Positions 13,180-26,775 of a stretch of 64,000 bases of DNA are shown in pieces. Position 1 is the stretch's first letter, and each line of letters opens with the position of its first letter. The notes below the pieces were generated by a model that saw nothing but the letters and a program-made list of their open reading frames with translations, was not told the origin of the DNA and did not search any database. The position numbers and the translations under genes are program-made. Origin of the DNA: Cyanoderma ruficeps (lineage: Eukaryota; Chordata; Aves; Passeriformes; Timaliidae); NCBI GenBank assembly GCA_008694505.1, contig VZDJ01007749.1, positions 1,788,135 through 1,852,134 of the forward strand, in the 5' to 3' direction.

Positions 13180-13340
13180 TTAAATAATTCCTTGAATTAT
13201 TTGAATATATATATATATATTTAATTTAATACATATTATATTAGTTATATATAAAAATATTAGATGCTGTATTGAATTTTTATATATTAAATATTCAATA
13301 TAATATATACTATTTTGATATTCCTTTGAACTATTTCAAT
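13180..13340. repeat. Extremely AT-rich block with (AT)n core
   Basis: A perfect (AT)8 at 13205-13220 is followed by about 100 bases almost free of G and C. The two flanks carry related sequence (ATTCCTTGAATTATTTGAA on the left, ATTCCTTTGAACTATTTCAA on the right) as an imperfect direct repeat. The block can form several self-complementary arms. No coding frame is supported. Confidence 0.7.
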
Positions 13341-14090
13341 AATTTCCAAAGAATGATAGTGAAAAAACTATTAGATCATCTCTCAGTCTTAGTAATAACA
13401 AACTCAACCTGAGGTAGTTTGCAGAAGCGTTCTTTGAAAGGACTTTTTTCTAATTGCTTGAATTTCCACTCCTATATTTAGAGAAGGGATTTTACTGCTT
13501 AATAGGTAGAACAAGTGAATCCCAACTAGGTATTTATTCTGTCCAATTACATTTTGCAACTATACTGATCCAGAAACTTAAGAGCACACTGGGAAGAGGC
13601 AAATCAGAGAGCTGCTTTCACTTCTAAATCCTATAAAACTATGTTGCATAAAGTCTAACTTTCCTGTTGTTGCTAAAGCATGACAGCTATTTGAGAGGGG
13701 ACTGTATTTAACAGTCTCAAGTGAGTTTAAACATCTGCACAACCTTTTGGACAGCTGTTTCCTTCCGGCAGCTGGGATCTAGGTGTCTAAAATGCCACTA
13801 CACATCCATTATTAGGTTCCTGAATTGATTCCTTAATGTTTTAACTGCTCAGATGTTGCAAGTTCATTGAAGGCACCAGAGGCAAGTCAGGAACAACACA
13901 CTGCCTGATTGGAGTACAGGAATATCTGCGAGAAAAGACACAATTTGCCCTGATGCATAGAGTGTGTTATATAACATGTTACGAGTTTTTCACGACAAAG
14001 ATGGAATTTTGATGATTTGTTGTTCTTGTTGTTGTTATTGTTTACTGTAGTGTATTTTTTGGACAGCAGTAACAGGACACAGATGCAAAC

Positions 14091-14250
14091 CTTTGGAAGA
14101 TTTTCCAGTAGCAGCAGCTGGCTCCTTGGCAGTCTCCTCAGGCAGTTGTGTTGATGCTTTGGAGTTGCCTCTGGATCTGTCACGTAACAAGTCAGCTGAT
14201 GAGTTGCCTTCTATGTTTGGATGCCATTTTTTTAGATAGCGTTGAAACAC
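14091..14250 (-). other. Exon-like open block, minus strand (candidate, unidentified)
   Basis: On the minus strand an acceptor-like CACATTTTCCCCAATATTTAAG precedes 53 open codons plus one base, and a donor-like AAAG/GTTTGC follows. The translation starts VFQRYLKKWHPNIEGNSS and ends in a polar, Pro/Glu/Lys-rich stretch (QLPEETAKEPAAATGKSSK). The other two minus-strand frames have stops. The block is GC-richer than its surroundings. I do not recognise the protein. Its end phase (1) agrees with the next candidate block at 10420-10518. The donor lacks the usual A/G at +3, which weakens it. Confidence 0.2.
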
Positions 14251-14652
14251 CTTAAATATTGGGGAAAATGTGCAATTTTTTTGTGCCCTTGCAAGATACG
14301 TACATATATGTATGTGATCCTTACACATCAGACATGTAGTAGTGTATGTGAAATGATGCATATGTAATATACTTATATGTAGAACTTTAAAATTCCATCT
14401 ATTCAAGAGATTTCTTCTCTGGAAAGTGCTTTGCAGAAAGCTGCTCAATTCTCATTAAACAGCCTTATAAACTAATCACCCAAATAAGTGGAACTAAAGA
14501 CTGGTGCTACCATGAAGCCTGTTCTCACTGCGAGAGCTCACTGAAAATGCCATTTGCTGTCGTATAACTATTCTGTGAATAGCCAGCCTAGCCAACCACC
14601 TCCCTTATTCCTCTCCCATACATTCAGAAATTACTTATGAGACTCCCAAATT

Positions 14653-14690
14653 AAAAAAAAAAAANAAAAAAAAAAAGGAAGGAAGGGGGG
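14653..14690 (+). repeat. Poly-A run with an N, then GGAA-rich
   Basis: An A run of about 23 bases with one N at 14665 passes into GGAAGGAAGGGGGGAGGG. Confidence 0.85.
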
Positions 14691-17600
14691 AGGGCAGTGA
14701 ACACATGTTCATGTTGTACTGTGCCATATGTTGTAGTAAACTGGGTGTATGAATTACCATATGTGGATTTTCTTATCTCTGGCCCTTACATAACTTTGAC
14801 ATGAATGTCCAGATTGCCAGAGGAAAAGGCAGTGGGATGCATTTTTTATCTTATCTTTGACCAGGCTTTCATTGAATGGTAATTTTTTTTCCAATGCAAC
14901 TAGGTATCAAAGGAGAGGATGGCATTAGCAGATATTTTTTGTTGCATTTAAGATTGTAAGAGAGTTTATATGGATAAAACCAGGCATTTTGAGAACTGTA
15001 CCCTACTGACTGAGCCTGCATTTCATCGCAGGTGTAACTTTTTGCTCAAAGCTGTATCTCTGACTTATGGGTAGGAAATTGAAAAAAATGCTAATTTATA
15101 ACAACAGAATTGTTTGTCCCCAAAGGTTAGAAAAAAATCCCACACTTTCATAAAGCTATTTAAAACTCAATAATAAAAAAAAATTACACAAGAGATTTCA
15201 TCTTTTTGGTTTTGCTTAAGAAAGACCCACTATCGTTTGCAACCATCTCACCTTTCTTCCATACCTCATGCACCCCTGTTGAGACAAACACAGTGCTGCT
15301 TTGTTCTCCTGTCTTTAGAGAGTTATTGCTCAGGTATTGGGTCTGCTCCTAAGTGCTTCAGACCTGCATTCAGCTGTGCATGCTCCACCCAGCTCATGTA
15401 GTGTCTTCTGTGAGGCCTTGCAGGGCCTGAAGATTTAAAATAGGAATCTAGAATAGCAATGACATTTAGGCTGCAGGGCTTTTCATTAAATTAAAGGCAC
15501 TGGGGAGACTCTAATAATAGAGATGAAGCCGAGAATGGGCAAAGTAGAATTTGATCAGATAGTGCTCTTGTAATTTGATTATGCTTATGTAAGGGAGAGC
15601 TGGGACTGAAAAAGGGACAAGAGGAGAAGAATCAATAAAGAGTAAGATGACATTAGGAAAGGCTTTTATTTCTACTGACTAGCTAGTAAGAGCTGAATAA
15701 TGTAATTTTTATTCTCATATGAATTGACCTAAACTTTGGGGGTGATCTGGACTCACTGTACTACAAGGCTGACATGGTTCAGTTCTAATCCTGTTCTTCT
15801 TTTCATGCTTATGTTTTGGTAAATCTAAAAATAAATTGAATCTAAATCCGGTTTAGTTAGGAGTTGATATGAAAAATGTATCTCCTGCACATGCAAATGA
15901 TCTGGTAGAATATGTTTCCTGGACATGGTTTTTAGCTACCTTAGTGATCTGATTTGCTCAAAAGCAATGGTGGGACTAAAGAAGGGAAAGCCTGTGAAGT
16001 TAAAGGGCTTGCATGCCTCAGAAACTTCTGAGCATAGCTTCAAACCCTGATATTTAGACCATGTTCATGTTTCCCATTTATGAGGAAAGGAGCAGCATTT
16101 AAAACACTCCAAAAAGAGTTTGAACATTATACCTTCCATTCTTGTATACTTTGGATGGATGATTTGCTTTCTCTAGGGGAAGCGGAAGGCATATATTCCT
16201 GTTGAGAAAAGCTTTTTCTTTGTGTTGAGACTGATTGTAAGATAGTACAAAGATTAAAAAAAAGTTCTGTTAATGATAGTGTTGGACTCCGAAATTAAAC
16301 TCAGCAGATGAGAAGATGCCACTTGTATTTCAAAAGATACAGAAATTCCCCTGCAATCATCTGATGGAAAGCAGGCATGGAACTGCCTGCTCCTTGGTTA
16401 GCTACATCTGTATTGTTTTGAAAAATGAAACACAGAGACAGAAACTTGAGTTTCAAAACCTGCGTGAATTGTAATTCCTTTGATTAGTCCCATAATGTAT
16501 ATTTTTTGTTTTGTTTTGATTGCAAGGCTCTTTAATGGAGTTTATCCTATGTCCAGCAAATGCTATCACCACATGCATATATTTGACTGGATACATAATG
16601 GTATCACCATTCCACCTGGGAGTAATTTTAGATAAGTAATTTTGTGTTGCTTTCATATGGAAGAATAAACTTGAAACTCAGATATGGGATTCTACTGCAC
16701 AGTTCTTATATTCTGCAATATAATTTCTGCTGCAATATTTGTGGCTGGTTTTGAAACTCCACCTATTGGAAATTATACCTAATTACTATGTGACAAAATA
16801 TACAGCACGGACCAATCAATTCATTATGCTTTTTAGTTATTCCATTCAATGAATCAGGTTGTGGGATGCATTAATATGAAAAGTTTTATCAATTGATTAA
16901 TTTTTAATTTGACATGAAAAAAACCAAATTGGGAAAGAGTAGGCAAAATTTTGTTGTATTGAGCCTTACTTTGCTTTTATAATACCTCTTGCTCAGTCAT
17001 CTACCAGGGGAACAAATTTAATTTGAGTTGCAAAAAAATAATTTCTCACCATGTTTTCCAAAGTATTTTTAGCAACAGTTTTTAGTGCTTTGTTTGCAAC
17101 CTGAGTATTGTCTTGGCTCAGCCACAAAGCCACCAGACTTCAATCACTTACATTTTTTATGATCTCCAAAAAAGAAATTCCTATATTCTTCATCAGTTGT
17201 GTTTGGGTGCAAAGGAACAATAAGATCCAGTATTTCAAGCAGCCACTTCTGAAATCTTGTTGTTCTCAGCTGCATTATATCAGAAATTGTTGCAAACCTT
17301 ACCTCTTTATGTGGTGATCCCATGAGTGTATCTCCTCAGGGTGTGGTAGACCCTGTTATACCAGCAGCTTAAAAATCCCTCAGAAGTCCTTATCACACAA
17401 CTGAGCAGTTCCTTAGTGAATATATTGATCTAGACAGAGTTTTATTGCAACATGAAAACTGTAGTTACTAAAACTGGCTCATGACTTTGGGCCGAAATAG
17501 ATTTTGATTCTAATTCTAGGTGATACAGATTTGGGACAGGAAAGACAACCCTTGATAACTTTTTACTAGGAATTTTCAAAACTAAATTAATGCAGTTTTA

Positions 17601-20600
17601 ATGCATTTATAAACTCCACTCTGGCTCAGGAGCCAAAAAATTTCAAAGGTTGCAAATAGATTAAATGCATAAAAAGAGAAAAAATCCCCAAAAAACTAGT
17701 GGCTGCTTATCATTATATTTACTTTTGTTTCAAGAAAGCAAATGGAGGGAGAGAGAAAAAGCTTCAAGAATTACCAGGAATCTTTTGCAAAACTATTGCT
17801 TTGGTAAAAAATAACCACACCAAAAATCTGCCATGTAATGTTAGTAACCATGGTTGATTTAAAGAGACAGGCTCATTCTGAGGTTTAAATCCTGGAGCTC
17901 TTGTTAGATGTTTCCTAAACAAAACCTTCCTTTCTGTCTACAAAATAGGTAATTCTGGTTCTTCCTGGACATGCCTTACCTGGCTGGACAGGGTTGGATT
18001 AATCCTTTTGTATTAATCTTAGTTTGATTTTAAGAATATTGTATCAGCTAAATGGTCACCATTTGCTTATTACACATCTAATAAAAATGTCTAATTACTA
18101 TTTAGATACTCCAGACTATTTAGATTAATTTAGCAGTAGTCAGCATAGAGAATCATCCTAATCTCTTGTAATAACTGTGAAGACATAAACCAGAATGCTA
18201 TTGAAGAATAGATTGGAAAAAAGGGCCCAAACTCTTCACTGTTTTTAAAAGATAGGCAAGTTAGATACATACTGCCTTGTCAACTTTTTTCCTCCAATCA
18301 GCACTACAAAGGATCAGGGATTTAATACAGACAGCATTGTATTTGAATGTCAGGAGTATTTTACTTCTACAACAAGGATATGCATTGAAAGGTAGAGGTT
18401 TAATGTTTTCTATTCCTGTAATCACTCTATACTGAATTCAAGTAAATTAACCTAACAAAGTAGAATCTCTTCGGTACAATAATCATGCAAATTGGCTTTT
18501 TTTAATCTGATCATATATCCTGTGATTTATAAATAAAAAGCATCACATCTTTAATAATAATTAGCATCAGTTTGCCGTAGTATTGCACATCTCGCAGCAT
18601 CACTGTGGCACTAGTTCCTTGTTGCTGGAAAATTGTTTTCAGAGGAACACTCTGTAAAGGTTTGGAGGATGTATTCTTGTAAAATACACCTTTAACAACT
18701 ATTTAGTCTAATTCTATACAAGAGACAATTACTCCTATTTGTTATGAATTCCAACTATAAATAGTATTTTTTAAAGAATTTTTATGATCTATATTCTTAT
18801 ATCTGCTGTAGAAAAAAACTAAGATATCTAGCAATACCTAAAAATAAATTTTTGCTGAAAGCTTTGGCAGAAACAAGAGTACACAATGGGATTAAGAGGA
18901 AAACAGACAATTATTTTTGGCAATATATTCCATTTTCAATGATGGCTAAGTGGATAAAGAGAACAGTCATGAAGCACTCAGCCAGCTCAATTTAGGATTT
19001 ATCTTCCTAAGGCACACTTAAGAATTATTAAATTTTAGCTTAGTAAACCTAGATTTTAAAGCTTGATAATACTGGGCTGGTCAATTTATTGCTGCTTCTT
19101 CCCAAAATGTACCTGGTGCATTTGATAGACCAACACAAGTGTCAATATTTTGTGTTTAATCTGTTCTTAAAAACATATGCATCACTTCTTACTCAGTAGC
19201 TTAAGGCTGTTCTTGTTGGGCTGCTGTGAGCTGTAGTGTATATCGGTACATAGGTTACGTCATCTGTCAAACAGGTTTGCACTTGCTGTTAGTCAGAGCT
19301 CTGTTACATTTACATTTTTTTTTATATAAGATTTTGTAAGTGAAATCTTGGTTACGCTGAAGTCAATGGCAAAATTCAGCTGAGTTGAATTAACCAGGAT
19401 TTGACCCATTGTTGAAGGATTTGAAAAATAAAAATAGCTACTAGGAAGTAGATTTTTTTTAAAAAGTCAAATATACCAATTTAAGCCATTTCATTTTCAA
19501 AGTCTCAGAAATATTAAAGAATTATATTAAAAAAACCCAAATTTATATTGTAGGGCTTCACTCTTTCTCTTCAGTCTCACTGGAGAGAGACAGTGAAGTC
19601 CTACAATATTGTGCTCACTGGAATAAAGAACTTTAGTGGCACTATATATAGGCTATCCCTGTGCAAGCAGTCAAGAGATTTACCTAAAAAAGACACCTTG
19701 AATGTGAGAAAAAGGTCTAGCATGCAAAGTACACTATGCAGAGCTTTGCTTGCATCACCTCAATTCTCTTTCATAAAGGAAAAAAAAAGGTAACAAATTC
19801 CTTGTAAAGTTGCTTTTGTGCAGTAATATGTCTTGAAGTAGGAATTAAATACCATTTTCCCTCGTAGTATTAAAATATGAATGCACTGCTCTTTTTAAAC
19901 GTATGCAAAAATTACTCATTATTGAATATCAACTTTCTGTTCAGAGCTTTTTTTCACAGTTTGGAAATAGAAGTTTATAATGTGTCTGCTGATACAACAT
20001 AATAGCATTGGCAGATGATATTACGATAATCAACCAAAGCTATTTGTTGAGGGCTTTTTCAGCAATGGAAATGGATGAAGCCTGTTCCTAGGAGAAAAAT
20101 TGTGATGGGAAGCCTGCAAAGGGTTGCCTCAAGACTTTGAATGTAACACAACTCAATGCAGACAGTGATCAGTATTTTTATGTATACATTTCAGGCAGAA
20201 GCTTGCTCTCTCCCTGCATTTTAATAAAGCCACTGAAAACAAATTAAGCAATAAAAATTGAATTTGCTTACAATTCTTTCCTAAGGTTTGTGCGGAGAAG
20301 ATTGTGTACTAAGCTCAAAGCTAGTTTTTGGGTGTTTTATGTGAATGACGTATTTACATCTCTAACAGTAATTAAATATTTTTAATATTTAGAAGTTCTA
20401 TTTAATTAGTCTTTCAGATATCAGTGTGCAGCCTATCTTCCCTAAATCTTTGGACCTAAAACTAAGTTCCTGTTATTTTTGATACTAAGTCTGTATGGAA
20501 GTTAATATAATATGGAGTTGACTTTGACAGCCAGGGTAGGTTTGTAGAGGTTGGTGATGGTGTTCCATGGGTTATAGAAGGAAGACAATAGATTAACTGT

Positions 20601-23600
20601 CCTGCACCAACCTGGATTGCCTGGAATATTTCATTTCAGTGGGACTTTTGTCTGAGTGTAAGTTAATGCACAGTTTTTTCCTAAAATAGTAAGGGTCAAT
20701 TTAACACAATAGGTCTTAAATATAAGTCACTGATGATAACATGAGAGAGGCTGAAAACTGGGTCTAAATCTTGCTACACTGTTCCATCTTGATTAATAAA
20801 AGTATTTAATTTCAGTATCTGTAAGATTTATCAGAATGTTTCCATGAACTTTGCAACTCTGAACACCTGTCTGTTTCTATTTTATCATATCTCGGATTAC
20901 AATAATATTAATTTAAATTTGTACAGAAATACAAAAATGTTAAGCTTATGCTCTACTGCTAGCACTTTCCTTCCTTAGTTCTGGATAATATGGAGTACAT
21001 TTTTATCATCTAATGTCCCCACCTTTCTAGCAGTGGTATGTTGCTGACTCTGACTGCATTTAAAGCTTTAATTAATCAAAAAGGGATATTGAAGGCCACC
21101 AGATTTCCAGCTTTTCATACCACTAATTTAGTTTAATACTTTGCAGGAGGATTTAAAACTTCTCTACACAGATTTAGTGTTGAGCGATATTTTTTTTCCT
21201 GAGATTTGGAAAAAAAACCTCTTCATTAATAATAAAAAAAGAGACTTATGGCATTTAGTTCCTACAATGTAAAGAACAAAATGTTGGATGCATTGACTCT
21301 TATATGTACACACATATATAAATGCTTATTATTTGGTACCAATATAGAAGTTGGATATAACAGTAATGTAAAATGCCATATTGAATACACTACCAATCAC
21401 CAATAGTTTCTGGTCTCATGTGAGATTATTGACTTCTTTTCATCATTATTACATTAAATTATAGTAAAATCAGGGCACAGTAGATAACTAAAGCATCACA
21501 TAATATGAGGGACTGTTCCATATGTCTGCTTTTCGCTTTGGTATTTTCTTTTTTAAGTAGTGGGGGAGGAAGAAAAGGTGAACTATGCAAGCTTTTTCTG
21601 AAGAGCTAAAATCTGGCACTACTTAGAGGTTTTCTGATGCTCTAACTCCTGTGGAGACTGCTGCTCTCTGATACCTTCCCTGTAACTTTAACATCTTAGC
21701 CTTGCTGCTGTAGATCCTCCTTTGTTTAATCATGTTTTGTCCATCTTGAAAGACTTCAAGAAATTGGTTGAAAACATGGGGACAGAAATTTGCAAAGTCC
21801 AAGACAATGTCGAGCCTTATTCCTCAGTGTGGCTAAGCATCCATAAATGCACAAGAAGTTATGTTGTGTGCAGTATTGGGTATGGTGCTGATAAGGTCAA
21901 GGTTCAGGTTTCAGCTCTTGTGTTTTTCTGCTTTACTGCTTCCCATACAAAACTTCTCCATTCAAAGAAAGTAGAAACTTGTATGCATCTAACTTTTTTA
22001 TCATCATAAAAGTAAAGCCCGTAGGGTGAAAAGTAATTTTTCCTTTGAAAACAATAAAAAAAATGCTTAACAGTTGGGAAATTGGAAAAATGAGTGGAAA
22101 AAAAAAGAGTTTAGCTCAATTAACTACTGTCATTCAGTAGCTTCCTCCTGGGATAGCTTCTTTTCTTTATTCTATTGTGTAGACCTAATTCCATTGTCAT
22201 GAAAGAGAACAGATGAAAGGAGTTAAAGAAGTCTTAACTACAGCAAATCTAGTATATTAAGTTTCCAAATTGTACCAGAAGAAAAGGGTGCTGTTTCTGT
22301 CCTGTGGTTTTTGCTTAGAAAGCAGTTCCTGCCTCAAACCTATGAGCATCCATCATGCTACTTGCTGTGGACAGATGTGACTTCCTCAAGACACTCATAA
22401 ACCTCTAGATTTTGAAGGTTTCTAGGATTCCTAGGTAAAATAAATAACACTTTTGAATGTATTTTCATAACATATATGCAGCAAATAAAATTTGACTGCT
22501 TGAATTTCTGGATTTCATATGTTAAACTAATGCTGTTGTTAACATGGAAAATCGGTGAAGGGCTTCCTTGTGAGCCCATAGCTTATAGTTCATGGAGTAT
22601 CTGGTCTTTAGGTTAAAGGTATTATTTGTCTGTGGAAACATAGCCGTGCACCTGGATCTTGCAGAGGCATCCACAGACTCAGAACTTGGAGATTATTCTT
22701 ACTTTCTGCACTCTTAAGTTGTGTGAGCCTTCACAAGTTCAGGACAAAAGACTGTGTTTGACTCTCTTGGCTTGCCTGTGTTTTATTATGCTCTTCAGGT
22801 AGGATTTCCATCTGTTCCTTTAGGTTATTCTTTCCCCCAGCCATATGTGAAGAGTATCTGTTGGCTTTGGCAGTGAGCTTGTGTCTGTTGAAATGGTGAT
22901 TGCTGTGTAACTCTTTCTTCACTGCAGAGCTTTTAAGATGTGCAGCTTATGCCCTGGCCAAATTCCCAAACTGAGTCTTCCCTGCTTCTCTCATGTACAG
23001 AACCTGATGAAATATAGATGGGAGTTAGAATTTTGTGTGAGGAAGCAGATAGACCTCAAGGTGTTGAATCCATTAGGCCCAGAATTGTTTGAAGCCCACT
23101 GTTTGATGGGCCCCCACGTGCCAGAAGTGGATAGTCTTGGTAAAACTCCCTGCTGAAATTACACCACGTTGCCCAAGTAATTTCGTACACACGAGGAGAA
23201 ATAAGAGGAATTGCTATAGTTTGGTAATTAAGGCATTCATTCATACAGGACATCCAAATTCAAGTCCTTTGTCCCTTCTCTTATGAATATTGAATGACTG
23301 GCATGTAGTGAAACAGCTTCAGCAGTTCCACTACAAAACACTTCCCAGATTGATATACAGAGTACTTGTTTGGATATGGAAAAACGTGGTTCAGGATCTC
23401 AGAGCAGATCAGCTATAACAAGGATCTGAAAGAGGCCTCTCACCTAATCACTCCACTTTCAGGTGCAGTCGAGTGAATGGACACTGGACAACATTTCCTC
23501 TCTTATTTATAAAACGGTCCTCTAAACAAAATGTGTGTGCTGACAAGATGAGAGAGTACAATAATTATTTTCTGCTCCCACTGAAAGATGGAATACTTGA

Positions 23601-25453
23601 GTGGCTTCATGTTAAAACCTGCACGCAGTGTGTAGTTAACTGTCATTGCTGAGTGTGCAGTCATGGTGGAAAACAGTGAGAGTGTCATGCTTGCTCAGTG
23701 CTGGGATAATAATATCCCAAACACAATGGCCAGTGAACTTTAGTGTAGGCAGAAATTAAAATATCTCATGCTGTCTAAATAAGTGATAAAGGCTGCATTT
23801 AAAAGGAGACGCCAAGTAATTTAAGATTCATGAGCAGTTTTATGCAGTTGGAGGTGACAAGGTAAACCTTAGCCAATGCTTAGATGCAGCCAAATAAAAA
23901 CCCCTGGATCTGAAGATTATTAGAAACACTCTGTGTGCAATAACAGTGGTTGACTGGATATTAACTGCAGCTATGCCTAGAAAAATAGGAAGTATGAGAG
24001 TTGGTTGTATGTAGTCCTTTGCATTCCATGGTCTATGTGGGATGGTTGCCAGTTATTGTCATTAATTTAGACAGTTTATTTTCCTTTATAGTCCACAGTG
24101 AAGAGATAAAACGCTGGTTATGAATAGCATGCATAATGAGAAAATAAAGCTCTTAATCCCATACAAAAATAATTGTATATGGTGCAATTTTGAGATTAGA
24201 TTGCAGTCTGAAGCTTTTAAGAGTAAATGCACCTCAAACTTTTCAACAGCCTTTATGAGGAAATTGGAAATTTCAGTTCTCTGCTGTTTTACAGTGATAC
24301 AGATAATGTACATTGAAGAGAAAATAGGGAAATAATAGCTATAGTTGCATCAGTGCTTGCTTTTGAGATATGTGTATTTATAGGACACATTTGACATTTC
24401 TTGTGTTCTTAGAGTGGGACTTTATTACTCAAAATGTTTAAATATAAAATGTCGAAAATGTTTTCCTTCTCTCAGTTTTCACAGATGTTCTTTATTTTAA
24501 AATAAATATCGAAGATACTTTGAGCCAAATTCTCATCTCCAGTTATATCCAACCAAGTCTGCCAGTTTCAGTGTGCCTGCTTAGGAGTGTCTGGTCATGG
24601 TTTTCTCTCCCCTCATATTTTCCCATCTATTCTCATATGCTTCAGTAAATCCTAAAATCCATATCTGATGTTGGATACCCTTAGCTCCATCCCAAGTGGC
24701 TTTTCAAGCTCAATCCCAATCTGCCAAGCCCCTTTTTTGTTTTTTAGTTTTTACAAAAGCAAACTTTTATTTTTATTTATAATTGAGGAAAAAACCCAAC
24801 AGATTAAAGAAAAAAGAATGTTAGAGTTGCTGGAAGGAGATTTTCTAGAAATATCTCAGATGCAAGGGAGAAAGAAGCTTTTTTTTTTCTTTTCTACCAT
24901 GGGCAGATAATGTGAGTGAAAACTGCAGCTTTCATGTACACAGTCATCCTTTACCATATGTCAGTTTGCCATATGCTCCTATATGTTTTATCAAATGCAG
25001 GGTAGTCTTTCTGCAAATGCAGCCTTACATCGTGCCTTCATTATTAGAAATCAGTATGTCTTTAACGCAGAGACTTCTGCTTGAAGATACCTTAGTGGAA
25101 AGCCTTTTATAAGACAAGGGAAGAGTGAGTTTTATTTTTTCTTCACCAATTTTCACAAGGAAACAGACTCCTATTAGCTATTTATCTGCAAATAACACCT
25201 TTTCTTTTTGTGGCAGAGAAGATTTTTTTCATGTAATATACTAGATTGAAGTCTACTCTCAATGCTTAAGTAAGATGTGATGATCTCAGGATTTAAAAGG
25301 TCTTAAGCTGTGGCAAAGTTATGTCACATTAAATGATTTAAGCAGCCATTTCTTTTAAATGTGTTTTTGACCTTGTCCAAGAGTGCCGTTTACTTCAGTG
25401 TGAGAACATTACGTTGGCATTGAAAACAGTCAGAATTAGCATTACCTTAAATT

Positions 25454-25499
25454 TATTCATACTTCAAACATCTTGGAACATATTCATACTTCAAACATC
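25454..25499 (+). repeat. Short direct repeat, 19 bases, period 27
   Basis: TATTCATACTTCAAACATC occurs at 25454-25472 and 25481-25499 without mismatch, indicating a recent small local duplication. Confidence 0.9.
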
Positions 25500-25865
25500 A
25501 GAGAAGTCCATGGATTGAGTTTGAAAACTATAGCAGCAGCCTGGATCCTTTTGTAGAAACAAAAATATAGTAGAAGCCTGATTGAGACCAGTTTTCACAG
25601 TCACTTTACATTAGACCAAACTCACCAAAGTCAGTTGTCTTTGGTTATTTCTCTACCAAACACTTCTACTAGAAAAAAAATGGACTTCCCGCCTAGTGTT
25701 TCCTACTAATTAACCAAGAGGTTTTACTTCTCTGTAAGTGGTACCCAGGGTAAGAAGTACAGCCCATATGAAAGGAGGAACATCATCCCTTTCCTAGGAA
25801 TTGTGTGCCAATTAAGCTCCAAATCCATGCCTCTTGGTCCTATGCATCATTTGATGCAAACCCAT

Positions 25866-25964
25866 CCGATAGATAGAGATATATAGATTAGATAGAGATA
25901 GAGAGAGATAGAGAAATAAATGGATGGATGGATGGANNNNNNNNNNNNNNNNGATGGATGAATG
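25866..25964 (+). repeat. (GATA)/(GGAT) compound microsatellite with assembly gap
   Basis: Left part is GATAGATAGAGATATATAGATTAGATAGAGATAGAGAGAG; right part is perfect GGAT units, broken by 16 Ns at 25937-25952 and resuming GATGGATGAATG. The gap lies inside the repeat, so its true length is unknown. Confidence 0.92.
25937..25952. other. Assembly gap (16 N) inside microsatellite
   Basis: Sixteen Ns interrupt the GGAT repeat. Single Ns also occur at 14665, 42383, 53266 and 62146. Three of these (14665, 53266, 62146) are in or next to homopolymer runs, as expected for short-read assembly. Confidence 0.98.
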
Positions 25965-26542
25965 TTTGAAATAATGCCAGTTCCAGAGCATTCTGGCCAG
26001 TTTATAGTAAAAAAAACCACCAAGTGTCTACAACACATCTGGAAGATGACTGGTTACATAGCTGAATGTGGAAATCACTTGGAAGGGAAAAAAATAAAAC
26101 AGAGATGGGGAAATTAAACAAAGTATGAGCATCTAGTTCAGAAGGCAATGAATTTGCTGCTCTAGTCCTTAATACCATCCTTATTTGTTTGATACACGCT
26201 TTCTTTTCTTTAGCTGAATCTGTTCTGCACTCTCCTTAAATGCTGTGATCAACCCTGCCTAAACACAGCCACTTTTCAGTGATTAGCTTTTTGTAGGAAC
26301 CCCTTGCCAATAATCACAGTTAGTATTCTTTCTTCCTCATCCAGCTTTAAACACAAGTTCTTTTTGATCCTTTTACATAGATGGTTTTCACCTGCATAGA
26401 GATACACCTTCTGCCAGCAAAGGTTGGTTACAAATCTCTATTGCACTCATTGTCCATAAACAACTTATTGGTGAACTAATTTGATTCGTGTTTTATTTTT
26501 ACAATCCTCAGTGCCTTGTTGCCACTCTGGCTCTTCCTTTGT

Positions 26543-26775
26543 CATGGAATCATAGAATCATAGAATCATAGAATCATAAAAGGTTTGGGTTGGAAGAGAT
26601 CTTGAAGATCATCTTGTTCACCTCTGAGAACTGCTCCATGGGCAACTTTCACTAGACCAGGCTGCCCAAAGCCTTATCCAGCCCAGCCTTGAACATTTCC
26701 AGGGATGGGACATCCACAACTTCCCTGGGCAACCTGTGCCAGTGCTTTACCATCCTCAAAGTAAAAAATTTTTTT
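26543..26775 (-). mobile_element. CR1 LINE, truncated 3' end, antisense
   Basis: The left edge is the characteristic CR1 terminal repeat of 8-base units (about four copies of ATAGAATC in + orientation), followed by TTTGGGTTGGAAGAGATCTTGAAGATCATC, the block ACTAGACCAGGCTGCCCAAAGCC, and CTTGAACATTTCCAGGGATGGGACATCCACAACTTCCCTGGGCAACCTG, ending near a T run at 26767-26780. This is the reverse complement of a CR1 3' end of the subfamily type that carries the CATCCACAACTT block. The copy is 5' truncated and non-coding. Confidence 0.95.

Larger units (their letters stand above)
13341..26542. other. NRXN1 intron, AT-rich, no gene recognised
   Basis: Holds the minus-strand block at 14091-14250, the poly-A run at 14653, the 19-base direct repeat near 25.46 kb and the gapped GATA/GGAT microsatellite. 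The rest is AT-rich sequence with no recognisable repeat. A segment near 18.48-18.62 kb contains an octamer-type ATGCAAAT and several TAAT-core motifs and could be a conserved non-coding element, but this cannot be judged without alignment. Confidence 0.55.
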
